64,000 nt of DNA from DATMBF01 sp035559595. Its GTDB lineage: Bacteria > Bacteroidota > Ignavibacteria > UBA10030. The translations under genes and the position numbers were made by a program. Below are positions 46,537 to 55,088 of the stretch, one piece after another (positions within the stretch are counted from its first letter, which is position 1; each line of letters starts with the position of its first letter). The notes beneath the pieces were generated by a model. The model did not search any database and was not told where the DNA came from. It worked only from the letters and a program-made list of their open reading frames with translations. The stretch spans positions 68,147-132,146 of the forward strand of contig DATMBF010000015.1 in the NCBI GenBank assembly GCA_035559595.1, given 5' to 3'.

Positions 46537-49373
46537 ACCAACTGCCTCATGAGGCTGAGAAAGATCGTTCTGTTCTGCATCATGATTCGCTTGAGCTCTT
46601 TTGTCATCAACTTCCCGCTTTTGAATTTCATCCAGCCTGCCAGCACGTCAGTCAAAGCATCAGTCTCTGAAATCGTCGAAGACGAACCGACGCCGTTAAG
46701 TCGCACAGCCGTTTCGAGCTGCCGCAAAAACTCGTAACTCTTCCACAAGATCCTTGCCTTCGTAGCGGGAAGATACTTCAATGCTCGAAGTTCTCTCATC
46801 GCATCGAAGAGGTTTCTCTGTCCGGCAAGCTTTCGGCTATTCCCATACTTCATCTGAAATGCTTGAACGAGAAACTCAACATCAACCATCCCCCCTTTTT
46901 GGATCTTCAGATCGATCTTTCCTTTGGTGGACTTTGACCGCTCCGTTTCCATTCTTCTCCTCATCCGAAGAATCCCCTGAACCCACCCCTTCGCTAACGG
47001 TCGTTCGAAAACGAATTCGTTCCGAATCTTCTCGAACTCTTCGGCAAGGTCGCGATGGCCGATGATGATCCGTGCCTTGGTGAGCGATTGCCTCTCCCAG
47101 AGAGAGGCCCGATCTTTCAAATACTCTTTATAATAGTTGATATCCACGGCTACGGGGGCACTTGCCCCCTCCGGTCGTAACCGAAGATCGATATCGTAGA
47201 CCACACCCTCCAACTGCTGGCAAAGCCGCAGGACTTCCTTGATGATTCTTTCTGCTTTTGACGATCGGTCGGAATTCTTCCTTCTGTTATACAGAACGAC
47301 AATATCGAGATCCGAACCGACTGTAATCTCGCCTCCTCCAAACTTTCCAAACCCGACAACACAAAGCTCATTCGGGGGAAACGAATGGAGTTCGCAAGCA
47401 CGATGGAACGCCACCATCAGCACCTCCTCCGCCAACGCAGTAAGTTCTTGAAAGAACTCTCGCAGCGTGGACTTCCCGATAAGAAACCGTACGACAATCT
47501 TCAATTCGTTGTACGATTTGTACCTCCAAAGATCGTTTTCCTTGAAGAATTTCCAGTCGAGGCCGGGATGAAGGACTCGCTCGGTCTGACCAACTAATGC
47601 CTCAAGGAGAAGAGGTTCTCTTGCCAACAGATTCGTGAGATTCCGTGAGCGTGAACTGATGAGGACGAGCAAATCAACAAAGTCCCGAGATCGAAACGCC
47701 TCCTCCAGCGTCCGCTTCGAGCCGCTCTCAGCGAGCAAGACAAGATTCTCTACGCAAAACTCCGGCGCACGATACTTTTTGAGTGAATGAAAGAAGGACT
47801 CCCGAATATCATCCTCTCGCAAGCTTGAAATGCGTTCATCAAGCACCCGGAGGTGTTTCTCAAACTTCGTTGTGTCTAACAGATGGAATCCTCGGAGAGG
47901 CGCTTTCCTCGCACGGAGAGATTCCGTTGTTGGTCCCGCCTCGCCGAGAATCGACTCAAAGAGTCGTTTGACTTCCCTTCGGTGATGGTCAAGCGAAGCC
48001 TGAAATGCTTCCTTCGTTTTGAATCCGAGGCGGCGTGCAAGCAAAGTCCTTTCAGCATCATCTTCAGGGAGCGAGTGAGTCTGCAATCCATGAAGCAACT
48101 GCAAACGATGCTCGACACTACGAAGAAAGAGATACGATTCCGAGAGAACTCTGACCTCGTGTTCATCCAGCGCTCGCACACTCTGGAGCTCCTCCAACGC
48201 TTTCAACGTTCCACCCGCTCGAACTGCCGGGTTCGTCCCTCCAAAGACAAGCTGGAGCGCCTGCGCAATGAACTCAATATCCCGAATGCCCCCGCCCCCC
48301 AGCTTGATGTTTTCGACAGCTCCGACCTTCGCTTCAATCTTTTCCTTCATCCTTCGGATTTCCGACGTCGGGTTTCCGAATGTTGTCTTCGGATAGACAA
48401 ACGGCATAATGTCCTCGAGCCACCGTTGACCAACCTCTGTATTCCCCGCAATCACACGAGCCTTGATGAGCATCTGTCGCTCCCAAAGCTCTCCACGTGT
48501 TTCATAGTATTGTCGGTATGCCTGACGCGAGAGCGCAAGCGAACCTGCTGCGCCCTCAGGACGAAGTCTCATGTCCACTCGATAGAAATATCCCTCCCCC
48601 GTGCGCTCGGTGAGAGCTCTGACAACGAATTCGGCAAGCTTGTTGTACAATTGATGCGCCGTCCGCATTCGCCCGGCCGGAACTTCAAGATCGAATTCCC
48701 TCTCATACACGAACATCAAGTCAATGTCGGAGCTGAAATTCAATTCCTCTCCACCGAGCTTACCGAGTCCGATGATCGCCAGTTCATTCTCGAACGAGAT
48801 CTCCCGCAATCTTTGCAGGCCAAGCTCCAGCACACATTGAACAATCGCGTCCGCATGGCAAGAAAGTTCGAACGCGCTCTGTGCCACATTCACCTCGCCA
48901 AGAATCTCTTTCGCCCCGATTCTCAGAAGCTCCCTTCGATGGAAACGCTTTAGCGCATCCAGCCTTTTTTCGATTCTTTCGAACGGGGCCATCGCCGCAC
49001 GCGCCTCCGACCGAGCTTCGGTGACGGATTTGGACCTTGTCAATTCCCCCGTCGCTGTCAACCAGCGGAAAAGCTCGGGATCACGAACAAGAATATCGGA
49101 GAGAAATTGGGACTGAGAGAACAACTGCAGCGCAACTTGTTGCAGAATGGGATGGGATTGGAAATCGTTCAGCATCGAGGTAGTGAAACTGACACCCAAG
49201 AATCTCTGGAGATTATTCACTGCCCGGCGTGCATCGGCTACATCATGGAGATCTCTCGCAAGCCGCTGCCGGAACGCGGAGGGGTGTATTCCCGCGCTGG
49301 CAGCCATTTCTTCGAGCTGTCGAAGCGTGTTCTCTTCGAGGGTGTTTGCGAGATCGACGGGCGCAGACTTCAT
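46533..49373 (-). CDS. glnE: Glutamine synthetase adenylyltransferase/deadenylylase
   Basis: 946 residues, the length of the bifunctional enzyme that adenylylates and deadenylylates glutamine synthetase under PII control. Both nucleotidyltransferase motifs are present. The N-terminal one is IGLGKLGGEELNFSSDIDLM (201-220); the C-terminal one is VGFGKFGGGEITVGSDLDIV (about 680-700). Helical GlnD_UR_UTase-like regions follow each. No SD is visible before the ATG, and a TATACT box about 25 nt upstream hints at a very short leader. It is the first gene of the two-gene unit with the DUF2723 protein. Confidence 0.95.
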   Translation of the reverse strand: MKSAPVDLANTLEENTLRQLEEMAASAGIHPSAFRQRLARDLHDVADARRAVNNLQRFLGVSFTTSMLNDFQSHPILQQVALQLFSQSQFLSDILVRDPELFRWLTATGELTRSKSVTEARSEARAAMAPFERIEKRLDALKRFHRRELLRIGAKEILGEVNVAQSAFELSCHADAIVQCVLELGLQRLREISFENELAIIGLGKLGGEELNFSSDIDLMFVYEREFDLEVPAGRMRTAHQLYNKLAEFVVRALTERTGEGYFYRVDMRLRPEGAAGSLALSRQAYRQYYETRGELWERQMLIKARVIAGNTEVGQRWLEDIMPFVYPKTTFGNPTSEIRRMKEKIEAKVGAVENIKLGGGGIRDIEFIAQALQLVFGGTNPAVRAGGTLKALEELQSVRALDEHEVRVLSESYLFLRSVEHRLQLLHGLQTHSLPEDDAERTLLARRLGFKTKEAFQASLDHHRREVKRLFESILGEAGPTTESLRARKAPLRGFHLLDTTKFEKHLRVLDERISSLREDDIRESFFHSLKKYRAPEFCVENLVLLAESGSKRTLEEAFRSRDFVDLLVLISSRSRNLTNLLAREPLLLEALVGQTERVLHPGLDWKFFKENDLWRYKSYNELKIVVRFLIGKSTLREFFQELTALAEEVLMVAFHRACELHSFPPNELCVVGFGKFGGGEITVGSDLDIVVLYNRRKNSDRSSKAERIIKEVLRLCQQLEGVVYDIDLRLRPEGASAPVAVDINYYKEYLKDRASLWERQSLTKARIIIGHRDLAEEFEKIRNEFVFERPLAKGWVQGILRMRRRMETERSKSTKGKIDLKIQKGGMVDVEFLVQAFQMKYGNSRKLAGQRNLFDAMRELRALKYLPATKARILWKSYEFLRQLETAVRLNGVGSSSTISETDALTDVLAGWMKFKSGKLMTKELKRIMMQNRTIFLSLMRQLV

Positions 49374-49461
49374 TGCAGTGTCGTTTCAGTATATCGAAAA
49401 AAGCGAACATTTTCATTGAAAGAGAACAGGCGCTTTCCTCTCGTGCCAACCTCGTCGACTG

Positions 49462-49490
49462 TTGATTCTCTTGCAGTCATCCTCTATATT
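49462..49490 (+). promoter_or_regulatory. Promoter for the EthD/acyl-CoA gene run
   Basis: TTGATT (49462-49467) and TATATT (49485-49490) with a 17-bp spacer, about 48 bp before the EthD-like start codon and divergent from glnE. Confidence 0.65.
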
Positions 49491-49537
49491 GCTCCACCCT
49501 TCAGTCATTCCATCCACAAATCACTAACGAGGTGGTG

Positions 49538-49846
49538 ATGGTTAAGTTGATTGCGCTTTACAAGACACCGGAAAACAAAGCTGAGTTTGACAAGCACTAT
49601 GCTGAAGTGCATACTCCCCTTGTGAAAAAAATGCCCGGCCTGCGCAAACTCGAGGTTGCAAAGATCACCGGCGCACCGATCGGCGAGCCGAAACACTATT
49701 TGCTTGCGGAAATGTACTTCGACAACCAGGATGCGCTGAATGCCTCTATGGCTTCGGCAGAAGGCAAAGCTGCGGCACGAGATCTCATGAGCTTCGCGGG
49801 AAATCTGGTCTCCATGTTCTATGCGGAAGTAACAACCAATGGGTAA
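49538..49846 (+). CDS. EthD-family small protein
   Basis: 102 residues from the ATG at 49538, which has an AGGTGG-type SD; two in-frame GTGs just upstream form part of that SD. The ferredoxin-like alpha/beta barrel fold of EthD is suggested by VKLIALYKTPENKAEFDKHYAEVHTPLVKKMPGL and the C-terminal MFYAEV strand. EthD proteins often accompany ring or acyl degradation genes, some as enzymes and some of unknown role. The gene overlaps the following crotonase by 8 nt. Confidence 0.85.
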   Translation: MVKLIALYKTPENKAEFDKHYAEVHTPLVKKMPGLRKLEVAKITGAPIGEPKHYLLAEMYFDNQDALNASMASAEGKAAARDLMSFAGNLVSMFYAEVTTNG

Positions 49847-50762
49847 ATACGCGGGTCTGCCACACAAGCAATTCCGATTGAAGAACCTCCTGTACGAGAA
49901 GAAAGACTGGATCGCAACGATCACCATCAATCGGCCGGAAGTACACAATTGTCTCAATCTCGAAACGCTGCAGGAACTGGGTGGAGTGTTTCACGATGCA
50001 GCGTGGGACGATCGTGTTGCGGTTGTGGTACTGACCGGAGCTGGTGAAAAAGCATTCTGCACGGGAGCAGATTTGAAAGAGTGGAAAGAAGATTTCCTCG
50101 AGAGGCCGAATGATTTCTACAAATGGATGGGAGTGTTTGTGGAAACGTTCGAGCGGCTGCGAAACATTGGCAAGCCGACTGTCGCACGACTGAATGGGAT
50201 GGTTGTCGGTGGCGGCAATGAACTTCAGATGTCCTGCGATCTCGCCATAGCGGCGGATGACATCTATATCCGACATGTCGGCACCGAGCACGGTAGCGTT
50301 CCGGCTGCAGGGGCAACGCAGTGGCTGCCGATTATCGTGGGAGATCGTCGGGCGCGGGAAATCTTGTTTTTGTGCGAGCCCGTTCCGGCCCGAAAGGCAC
50401 TCGAGTGGGGTTTAATTAATGAGGTCGTTCCCCGAAAAGAACTGGACGCCGCTGTCGACCGGATGGTGAAGAAGCTTCTTCGCAAGCTCCCCGAATGCAC
50501 ACGCTACACAAAACAGCAATTGAATTTCTGGAAGGATTTCTCCTGGGCGATGACGATTGGCCATGTTCGCGATTGGCTCACTGTGCACACGTCAGCTCCA
50601 GAAATTGTCGAAGGAATAACAGCCTTTGCAGAGAAACGACCGATTGATTATGAGAAGATACGGATGGAGATGGTCGAAGGAATGAAAAGTCAGCCTGCCC
50701 GCCGGAGTGCAAACACAGGCAGGAAGTCAGTAGATGGTAAGAAGAAGTCGCGAAGAAAATAA
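49839..50762 (+). CDS. Enoyl-CoA hydratase/isomerase (crotonase family)
   Basis: 307 residues. The oxyanion-hole segments are GEKAFCTGADLKEW and NGMVVGGGNELQMSCD. Both catalytic-type Glu positions are kept: one in the NELQMSCD segment and one in VGTEHGSVPAAGATQ. Hydratase chemistry is therefore plausible. The REILFLCEPVPARKALEWGLINEVVP stretch is reminiscent of MenB-like and ring-opening relatives, so a ring-type substrate cannot be excluded. A basic C-terminal tail of ~25 residues (GKKKSRRK end) is unusual. It overlaps the EthD-like gene by 8 nt and precedes a second crotonase by 12 nt. Confidence 0.88.
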   Translation: MGKYAGLPHKQFRLKNLLYEKKDWIATITINRPEVHNCLNLETLQELGGVFHDAAWDDRVAVVVLTGAGEKAFCTGADLKEWKEDFLERPNDFYKWMGVFVETFERLRNIGKPTVARLNGMVVGGGNELQMSCDLAIAADDIYIRHVGTEHGSVPAAGATQWLPIIVGDRRAREILFLCEPVPARKALEWGLINEVVPRKELDAAVDRMVKKLLRKLPECTRYTKQQLNFWKDFSWAMTIGHVRDWLTVHTSAPEIVEGITAFAEKRPIDYEKIRMEMVEGMKSQPARRSANTGRKSVDGKKKSRRK

Positions 50763-50774
50763 TCTCTAGCATTC

Positions 50775-51554
50775 ATGAACACAAAGTACCAGAACATCAT
50801 TGTCACAAAAGAAGCCGGGTATGCGTTAGTGCAGTTGAATCGCCCCGATGTCCTGAACGCGCTGAACATCAACCTCATGGAAGAGCTGGTTGAAGCGCTC
50901 GAAGGGCTCGACAAAGAGAATGATGTTCGCTGCATTATTCTCACCGGTAACGAAAAGGCCTTCGCAGCGGGTGCCGATATAAAAGAGATGGCGGATGCTT
51001 CGGCGGTCGAGATGCTCATCCGCGACCAGTTTGCGCGTTGGGACCGGATACGCAAGATCAAGAAGCCACTTATCGCCGCCGTCAGCGGATTTGCTCTCGG
51101 TGGAGGTTGCGAGCTCATGATGACCTGCGACATCGTCATTGCCTCCGAGACGGCAAGAATCGGTCAGCCGGAGATCAACATCGGCGTTATGCCCGGAGCG
51201 GGAGGAACACAGCGCCTGACTCGTGCGGTAGGAAAAGTGAAGACGATGGAGATGGTGCTGACAGGAAAAATGATCTCGGCACAAGAGGCACTCCAGTGGG
51301 GACTGATCAACAAGGTGGTTCCTGTTGAATACTACCTGGAGGAAGCAAAGAACCTCGCAAAAGAAATCGCCGGTAAGCCGCCCGTCGCAGTGCGTCTGGC
51401 AAAAGAAGCAGTGCTTAAGGCGTTCGATACGACGATCGAAAGCGGACTTGAATTCGAGCGGAAGAACTTCTACCTCCTCTTCGCCAGCGAAGACCAAAAG
51501 GAAGGAATGAAGGCGTTTATAGAGAAACGAAAGGCGGAGTGGAGGGGGAAGTAG
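50775..51554 (+). CDS. Enoyl-CoA hydratase (PaaF/short-chain type)
   Basis: 259 residues, a standard crotonase. The motifs are NEKAFAAGADIKEM (first oxyanion segment), GFALGGGCELMMTCD with the first catalytic Glu, and IGQPEINIGVMPGAGGTQRL with the second. The C-terminus F-E-R-K-N-F-Y-L-L-F-A-S-E-D-Q-K-E-G-M motif is typical of PaaF and beta-oxidation hydratases. It probably converts trans-2-enoyl-CoA to (3S)-hydroxyacyl-CoA for the downstream dehydrogenase. Confidence 0.92.
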   Translation: MNTKYQNIIVTKEAGYALVQLNRPDVLNALNINLMEELVEALEGLDKENDVRCIILTGNEKAFAAGADIKEMADASAVEMLIRDQFARWDRIRKIKKPLIAAVSGFALGGGCELMMTCDIVIASETARIGQPEINIGVMPGAGGTQRLTRAVGKVKTMEMVLTGKMISAQEALQWGLINKVVPVEYYLEEAKNLAKEIAGKPPVAVRLAKEAVLKAFDTTIESGLEFERKNFYLLFASEDQKEGMKAFIEKRKAEWRGK

Positions 51555-51694
51555 GGTTAACGTTTCGAGTTGCGAATTTCCGGCCTCCAACGAGCGTTGC
51601 GACTTGAGTTTGGGTGCGAGGTTCAAAGTTTGAAGTCCAAGTTCGTCGAAAGTCGTTCTTTGCAGTATTCCATTATCCAACATCCCGATTCTCA
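51555..51694 (+). other. 140-bp spacer with low-complexity repeats
   Basis: No gene. It contains the palindrome TTCAAA-G-TTTGAA (51622-51634) and near-repeated words such as TTTCGAGTTGCGAA, GTTGCGACTTGAG and AAGTTCGTCGAAAG. No SD is visible before the following start codon. Confidence 0.5.
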
Positions 51695-52486
51695 ATGCCT
51701 CAGTATCAGACTCTTCTTTACTCCATTTCCAATAACGTTCTCACCATCACGCTGAATCGGCCCGAGGTCTACAATGCGCTGAACGAGCAGATGAAGAAGG
51801 AGATCAACGAGGCGCTGAAAGAGGCGGAGAAGGATCCTGCCGTCCGTTCTCTTGTGCTCCGAGGCGCCGGTGACAAGGCGTTTTGTTCTGGCCAAGATCT
51901 GAAGGAACACTCCGGCAAAGAGACACGGCGTTCGCTCAAAGAATCGCTGGAGAAAAACTACAATCCGATGATCCGCAAGATGCGGACGATGGAGAAACCG
52001 ATTATCGGAATGATCAACGGCGTCGCGGCGGGAGCCGGACTGAGCATCGCGCTCGCGTGCGATATTCGGATCATGTCGGACAGAGCTAAACTTGTTACGG
52101 TCTTTTCCAAGATTGCTCTTGTGCCTGACTCTGGAATGCACTGGATTCTTCCGAGACTCGTAGGCATGGCAAAGGCCTTCGAATATGCCTCCCTCAGCAA
52201 CGACATCCCGGCCCAAGAAGCCGAGCGTGTGGGCCTGGTGAACTACGTTGTCCCAGCAGCCGAACTCGAACGAACGACGATGGAACTTGCGGAACGCCTC
52301 GCAAAAGGACCGACAAAGACCTATGGGCTTATCAAGCGCACGCTCAACAAAGCTCTCGCATCCGATCTTGATTCTCTTCTTGAGTACGAGGCAACGATTC
52401 AAGAAATCGCTTCTCTCACCGAAGACCACCGAGAAGGAGTAACAGCGTTTTTGGAAAAACGCACCGCCCAGTTCAAAGGGAGATAG
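51695..52486 (+). CDS. Crotonase-family isomerase, PaaG-like
   Basis: 263 residues from the ATG at 51695 (MPQYQTLLYSISNN); longer in-frame forms extend into the spacer. It has the KAFCSGQDL oxyanion motif typical of PaaG. The first hydratase Glu is replaced (AAGAGLSIALACD), and an Asp in the FSKIALVPDSG segment matches the catalytic Asp of PaaG-type isomerases. PaaG isomerises 1,2-epoxyphenylacetyl-CoA to an oxepin and also shifts enoyl double bonds. In the absence of epoxidase genes nearby, delta3-delta2 enoyl-CoA isomerase activity is an equally good guess. Confidence 0.87.
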   Translation: MPQYQTLLYSISNNVLTITLNRPEVYNALNEQMKKEINEALKEAEKDPAVRSLVLRGAGDKAFCSGQDLKEHSGKETRRSLKESLEKNYNPMIRKMRTMEKPIIGMINGVAAGAGLSIALACDIRIMSDRAKLVTVFSKIALVPDSGMHWILPRLVGMAKAFEYASLSNDIPAQEAERVGLVNYVVPAAELERTTMELAERLAKGPTKTYGLIKRTLNKALASDLDSLLEYEATIQEIASLTEDHREGVTAFLEKRTAQFKGR

Positions 52487-52642
52487 AGTGTCGCCATTCT
52501 TGAAGCGATCCACTATCTTTGTTTGAATGGTTGTTTTTCTCTCCTCATTTCACTACGTTTTTCAACAAAATGCCTCTACGGACATCCTGTTTTGAAGTCG
52601 CCCGTGACGTTTTATGACGATGGATGTATAGAAAGGTTGTCG

Positions 52643-52810
52643 ATGGCAAAGAGAAGAAGAAAAACCGTAACTCACGAAGTGAGCGGGGCGGGAAAAAGGA
52701 AACCTTGGTATCAAAGACACTTTGAACAGATAGAACGACGGAGAAAAGAAGAAGTGGAGCCGACAGTGTGGGAGAAATCTGCCGGCTACTCCGCGAAAAA
52801 GAAACACTGA
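52643..52810 (+). CDS. Small basic protein of unknown function
   Basis: 55 residues, very rich in Lys/Arg (MAKRRRKTVTHEV start, GYSAKKKH end) with a WYQRHFEQIERRRKEE helix-like centre. GAAAGG precedes the ATG at suitable spacing. Its TGA ends 5 nt before the dehydrogenase start, consistent with coupling. I do not recognise the family, and the ORF could be fortuitous. Confidence 0.45.
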   Translation: MAKRRRKTVTHEVSGAGKRKPWYQRHFEQIERRRKEEVEPTVWEKSAGYSAKKKH

Positions 52811-52815
52811 TCCTT

Positions 52816-53679
52816 ATGATAAAAACCATCGCCGTTATCGGGGCGGGGACAATGGGAGCAGGCATTGCACAAGCTGCCGCAACACATGCGGTGGACGTCT
52901 TGCTCTATGATGTGAACGACACTATCCTCCGGCAAAGCATCGAACGCATAAAATCTGATCTGAAAAAAGGGGTGGAAAAAGGAAAGGTCGCGGCCGAGCA
53001 GGTCACTGAAATCATTGAGCGTATCCACCCCCGCACAAACCTTGCCGACCTTGGATCGGCAGAGCTCGCGATCGAAGCGGTCGTCGAAGACCTGCGGGTC
53101 AAGAAAGATCTCTTTCGTCACCTCGAGTCGAACCTGAAACCCAACGCCATCCTCGCAACAAACACCTCCTCTCTCTCCGTTACCGCAATCGCTTCGATAA
53201 CAAAAAAACCGGAGCGTGTGGTCGGAATGCACTTCTTCAATCCGGCTCACATCATGAAGCTTGTAGAGATCGTTAAGGGTGAACAGACATCCCATGAGGT
53301 GCTTCACCAGGCAATGGGTTTTGCAGTCCATCTGGGCAAAACCCCGGTGATGGCCAAAGACACGCCCGGCTTCATCGTCAACCGCGTCGCACGACCCTTT
53401 TACGGCGAGGCACTTCGGCTTCTTGGCGAAAATGTAGCAAGCGTCGAGCAAATCGACCGCATCGTGAAAGCCATTGGCGATTTCCCAATGGGACCCTTTG
53501 AACTTATGGATTTGATCGGCATCGATGTCAATTACGCTGTGACGCAGTCGGTGTATGAGCAGTATCACGGAGATCCAAGGTATCGTCCTCATCCGATTCA
53601 AAAGCGTATGGTCGATTCGGGGATGTTGGGAAGGAAGACAAAGCGGGGGTTCTACGATTATTCGAATAACAAGAAATAA
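52816..53679 (+). CDS. 3-hydroxyacyl-CoA dehydrogenase (3-hydroxybutyryl-CoA dehydrogenase/PaaH type)
   Basis: 287 residues from the ATG at 52816; earlier in-frame codons overlap the small basic ORF. The N-terminal Rossmann domain has GAGTMG (9-14). The catalytic residues are in place: S118 (NTSSLS), H139 (GMHFFNPA), E151 (LVEI) and N189 (GFIVNR). The C-terminal 3HCDH domain contains GDFPMGPFELMDLIG. It oxidises (3S)-hydroxyacyl-CoA with NAD+. The two-domain, single-unit length matches Hbd and the first part of E. coli PaaH. It is followed 7 nt later by a degenerate homologue. Confidence 0.95.
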   Translation: MIKTIAVIGAGTMGAGIAQAAATHAVDVLLYDVNDTILRQSIERIKSDLKKGVEKGKVAAEQVTEIIERIHPRTNLADLGSAELAIEAVVEDLRVKKDLFRHLESNLKPNAILATNTSSLSVTAIASITKKPERVVGMHFFNPAHIMKLVEIVKGEQTSHEVLHQAMGFAVHLGKTPVMAKDTPGFIVNRVARPFYGEALRLLGENVASVEQIDRIVKAIGDFPMGPFELMDLIGIDVNYAVTQSVYEQYHGDPRYRPHPIQKRMVDSGMLGRKTKRGFYDYSNNKK

Positions 53680-53686
53680 GCTGCTT

Positions 53687-54478
53687 ATGCCACAGAAATC
53701 TGCCCTCAAAAAGAAGTTGCCAAAGAGTTCTTCGCCTATTGTGTACATTACTGGCGAGTCCCCATTGGTAGAAGAATATGCACTCGTATGCAAGTTGAAG
53801 GGGTATGAAGTCATAACGAGCATCAACGCAAGTTTGAGTCCAGCCGATGGCAAAAAGAAGAAAGCAGTAAAATCGGCCAAAATTCCGGCCAAAACCTCGC
53901 TGGCATTGGAAGTAACAAATACCGATCTTCAAGAGAAGCGAAACAACATCCAGAGGCTGGATGACACACTTGCCGCCGACGCCGCAATTCTGACCTCCTC
54001 GATTACCGTCACGGCGACGGAACAGGCAGGATGGATTCGTCACAGGCATCGCCTCGTTGGATTCTCGGCGCTTCCAACGTTGAGCGGAAAGCCCTTGGTC
54101 GAGATAGCACCAACGGTGTTCTCCCCGAAAGAAACTCTGGATGTTGTCCTGCGTTTCTTCGCTTCGCTCGACAAAGAAGTAGAAATCGTTCAAGACCGCG
54201 TCGGAATGGTCCTGCCAAGGATTTTGTGCCAGATCATCAACGAAGCAACATTTGCCTTGATGGAAGATGTGGCATCACCGAAGGACATCGACACGGCGAT
54301 GAAGCTTGGAGCAAACTATCCCTTCGGCCCTATCGAATGGACAGAGCGGATCGGGTTGAAGCATGTGTATGCCGTTTTGACTGCGCTCGAACGTGATCTG
54401 CAGGAAGACCGCTATCGCATCTCCCCCTTGCTTCGGCAGATGGTTCTCGGGGGTGAGTGGTGGAAACACACTAACTAA
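53687..54478 (+). CDS. Degenerate 3-hydroxyacyl-CoA dehydrogenase homologue (probable pseudoenzyme)
   Basis: 263 residues from the ATG at 53687, 7 nt after the active enzyme. The C-terminal half is a clear 3HCDH domain (CQIINEATFALMEDVASPKDIDTAMKLG, YPFGPIEWTERIG). In the N-terminal half the nucleotide-binding GxGxxG is replaced by TGESPL. The catalytic His is replaced by Ser (GMHFFNP becomes GFSALPT, S127), and the catalytic Asn by Pro (MVLPRI). The Glu is kept (LVEI, E139). The frame is open and well conserved in the second half, so it looks like a maintained non-catalytic partner rather than a decaying pseudogene. A Lys-rich insert (about 55-70) replaces part of the Rossmann fold. Confidence 0.85.
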   Translation: MPQKSALKKKLPKSSSPIVYITGESPLVEEYALVCKLKGYEVITSINASLSPADGKKKKAVKSAKIPAKTSLALEVTNTDLQEKRNNIQRLDDTLAADAAILTSSITVTATEQAGWIRHRHRLVGFSALPTLSGKPLVEIAPTVFSPKETLDVVLRFFASLDKEVEIVQDRVGMVLPRILCQIINEATFALMEDVASPKDIDTAMKLGANYPFGPIEWTERIGLKHVYAVLTALERDLQEDRYRISPLLRQMVLGGEWWKHTN

Positions 54479-54512
54479 CAGAGTCTCTTTCTCCATTAGG
54501 GAGGGTCAAACC

Positions 54513-55079
54513 ATGAAACACCTACTTCTCATGATGCTTGTGCTTCTCTGCGATGTTAACATTCTCTCGGCCCAGGCCAAGGCCGTTCACTTCAGAAAGC
54601 TCCAGGAATTCCTGCCGACAACCGAACTCAAGGGATTCGAGCGAAAGAAGCCAACAGGTCAAACACAGTCGGCTATGGGAATGACAACATCCGAGGCCAC
54701 TGTCCGCTATGTCGAGTTGGCAAAAAGCGATTCAGTCCAGATGGAGATGGGCGAAATCCCGCAGAATGGAACAAAGACCATCGAAATAACCATTAGCGAT
54801 ATTTCCGGTGTCCCCTTTGCAGCGATGGCCGCCATGGCCTATCAGCAGGACTACGAGAACGAAACGGAAGATGGATATGAAAAATCCGTGACGATTAAGA
54901 CGAACTATCGGGGGAAGGAAACTGTTTCAACAGGTGATTACAAAAGGTGCGAAGTCGAGTTTATGGTTGCAAACCGCTTCATGGTAAAGTTGAAAGCCGA
55001 GAACACAGACGAGGTGAAGTTGCTCTACAACCTGATCGACGGTATCGACCTGGCTAAACTCGAGAAACTTCAACCGTAA
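54513..55079 (+). CDS. Exported protein of unknown function
   Basis: 188 residues from the ATG at 54513, which has GGAGG at good spacing. A signal peptide (MKHLLLMMLVLLCD to the SAQA region, about 1-22) is clear. The mature protein is a mixed alpha/beta chain with no recognised motif and no cysteine in the mature part except one near the C-terminal third. It precedes the DUF1573 gene by 9 nt and lies in the same run as the acyl-CoA genes. Confidence 0.75.
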   Translation: MKHLLLMMLVLLCDVNILSAQAKAVHFRKLQEFLPTTELKGFERKKPTGQTQSAMGMTTSEATVRYVELAKSDSVQMEMGEIPQNGTKTIEITISDISGVPFAAMAAMAYQQDYENETEDGYEKSVTIKTNYRGKETVSTGDYKRCEVEFMVANRFMVKLKAENTDEVKLLYNLIDGIDLAKLEKLQP

Positions 55080-55088
55080 GGATAAGCA

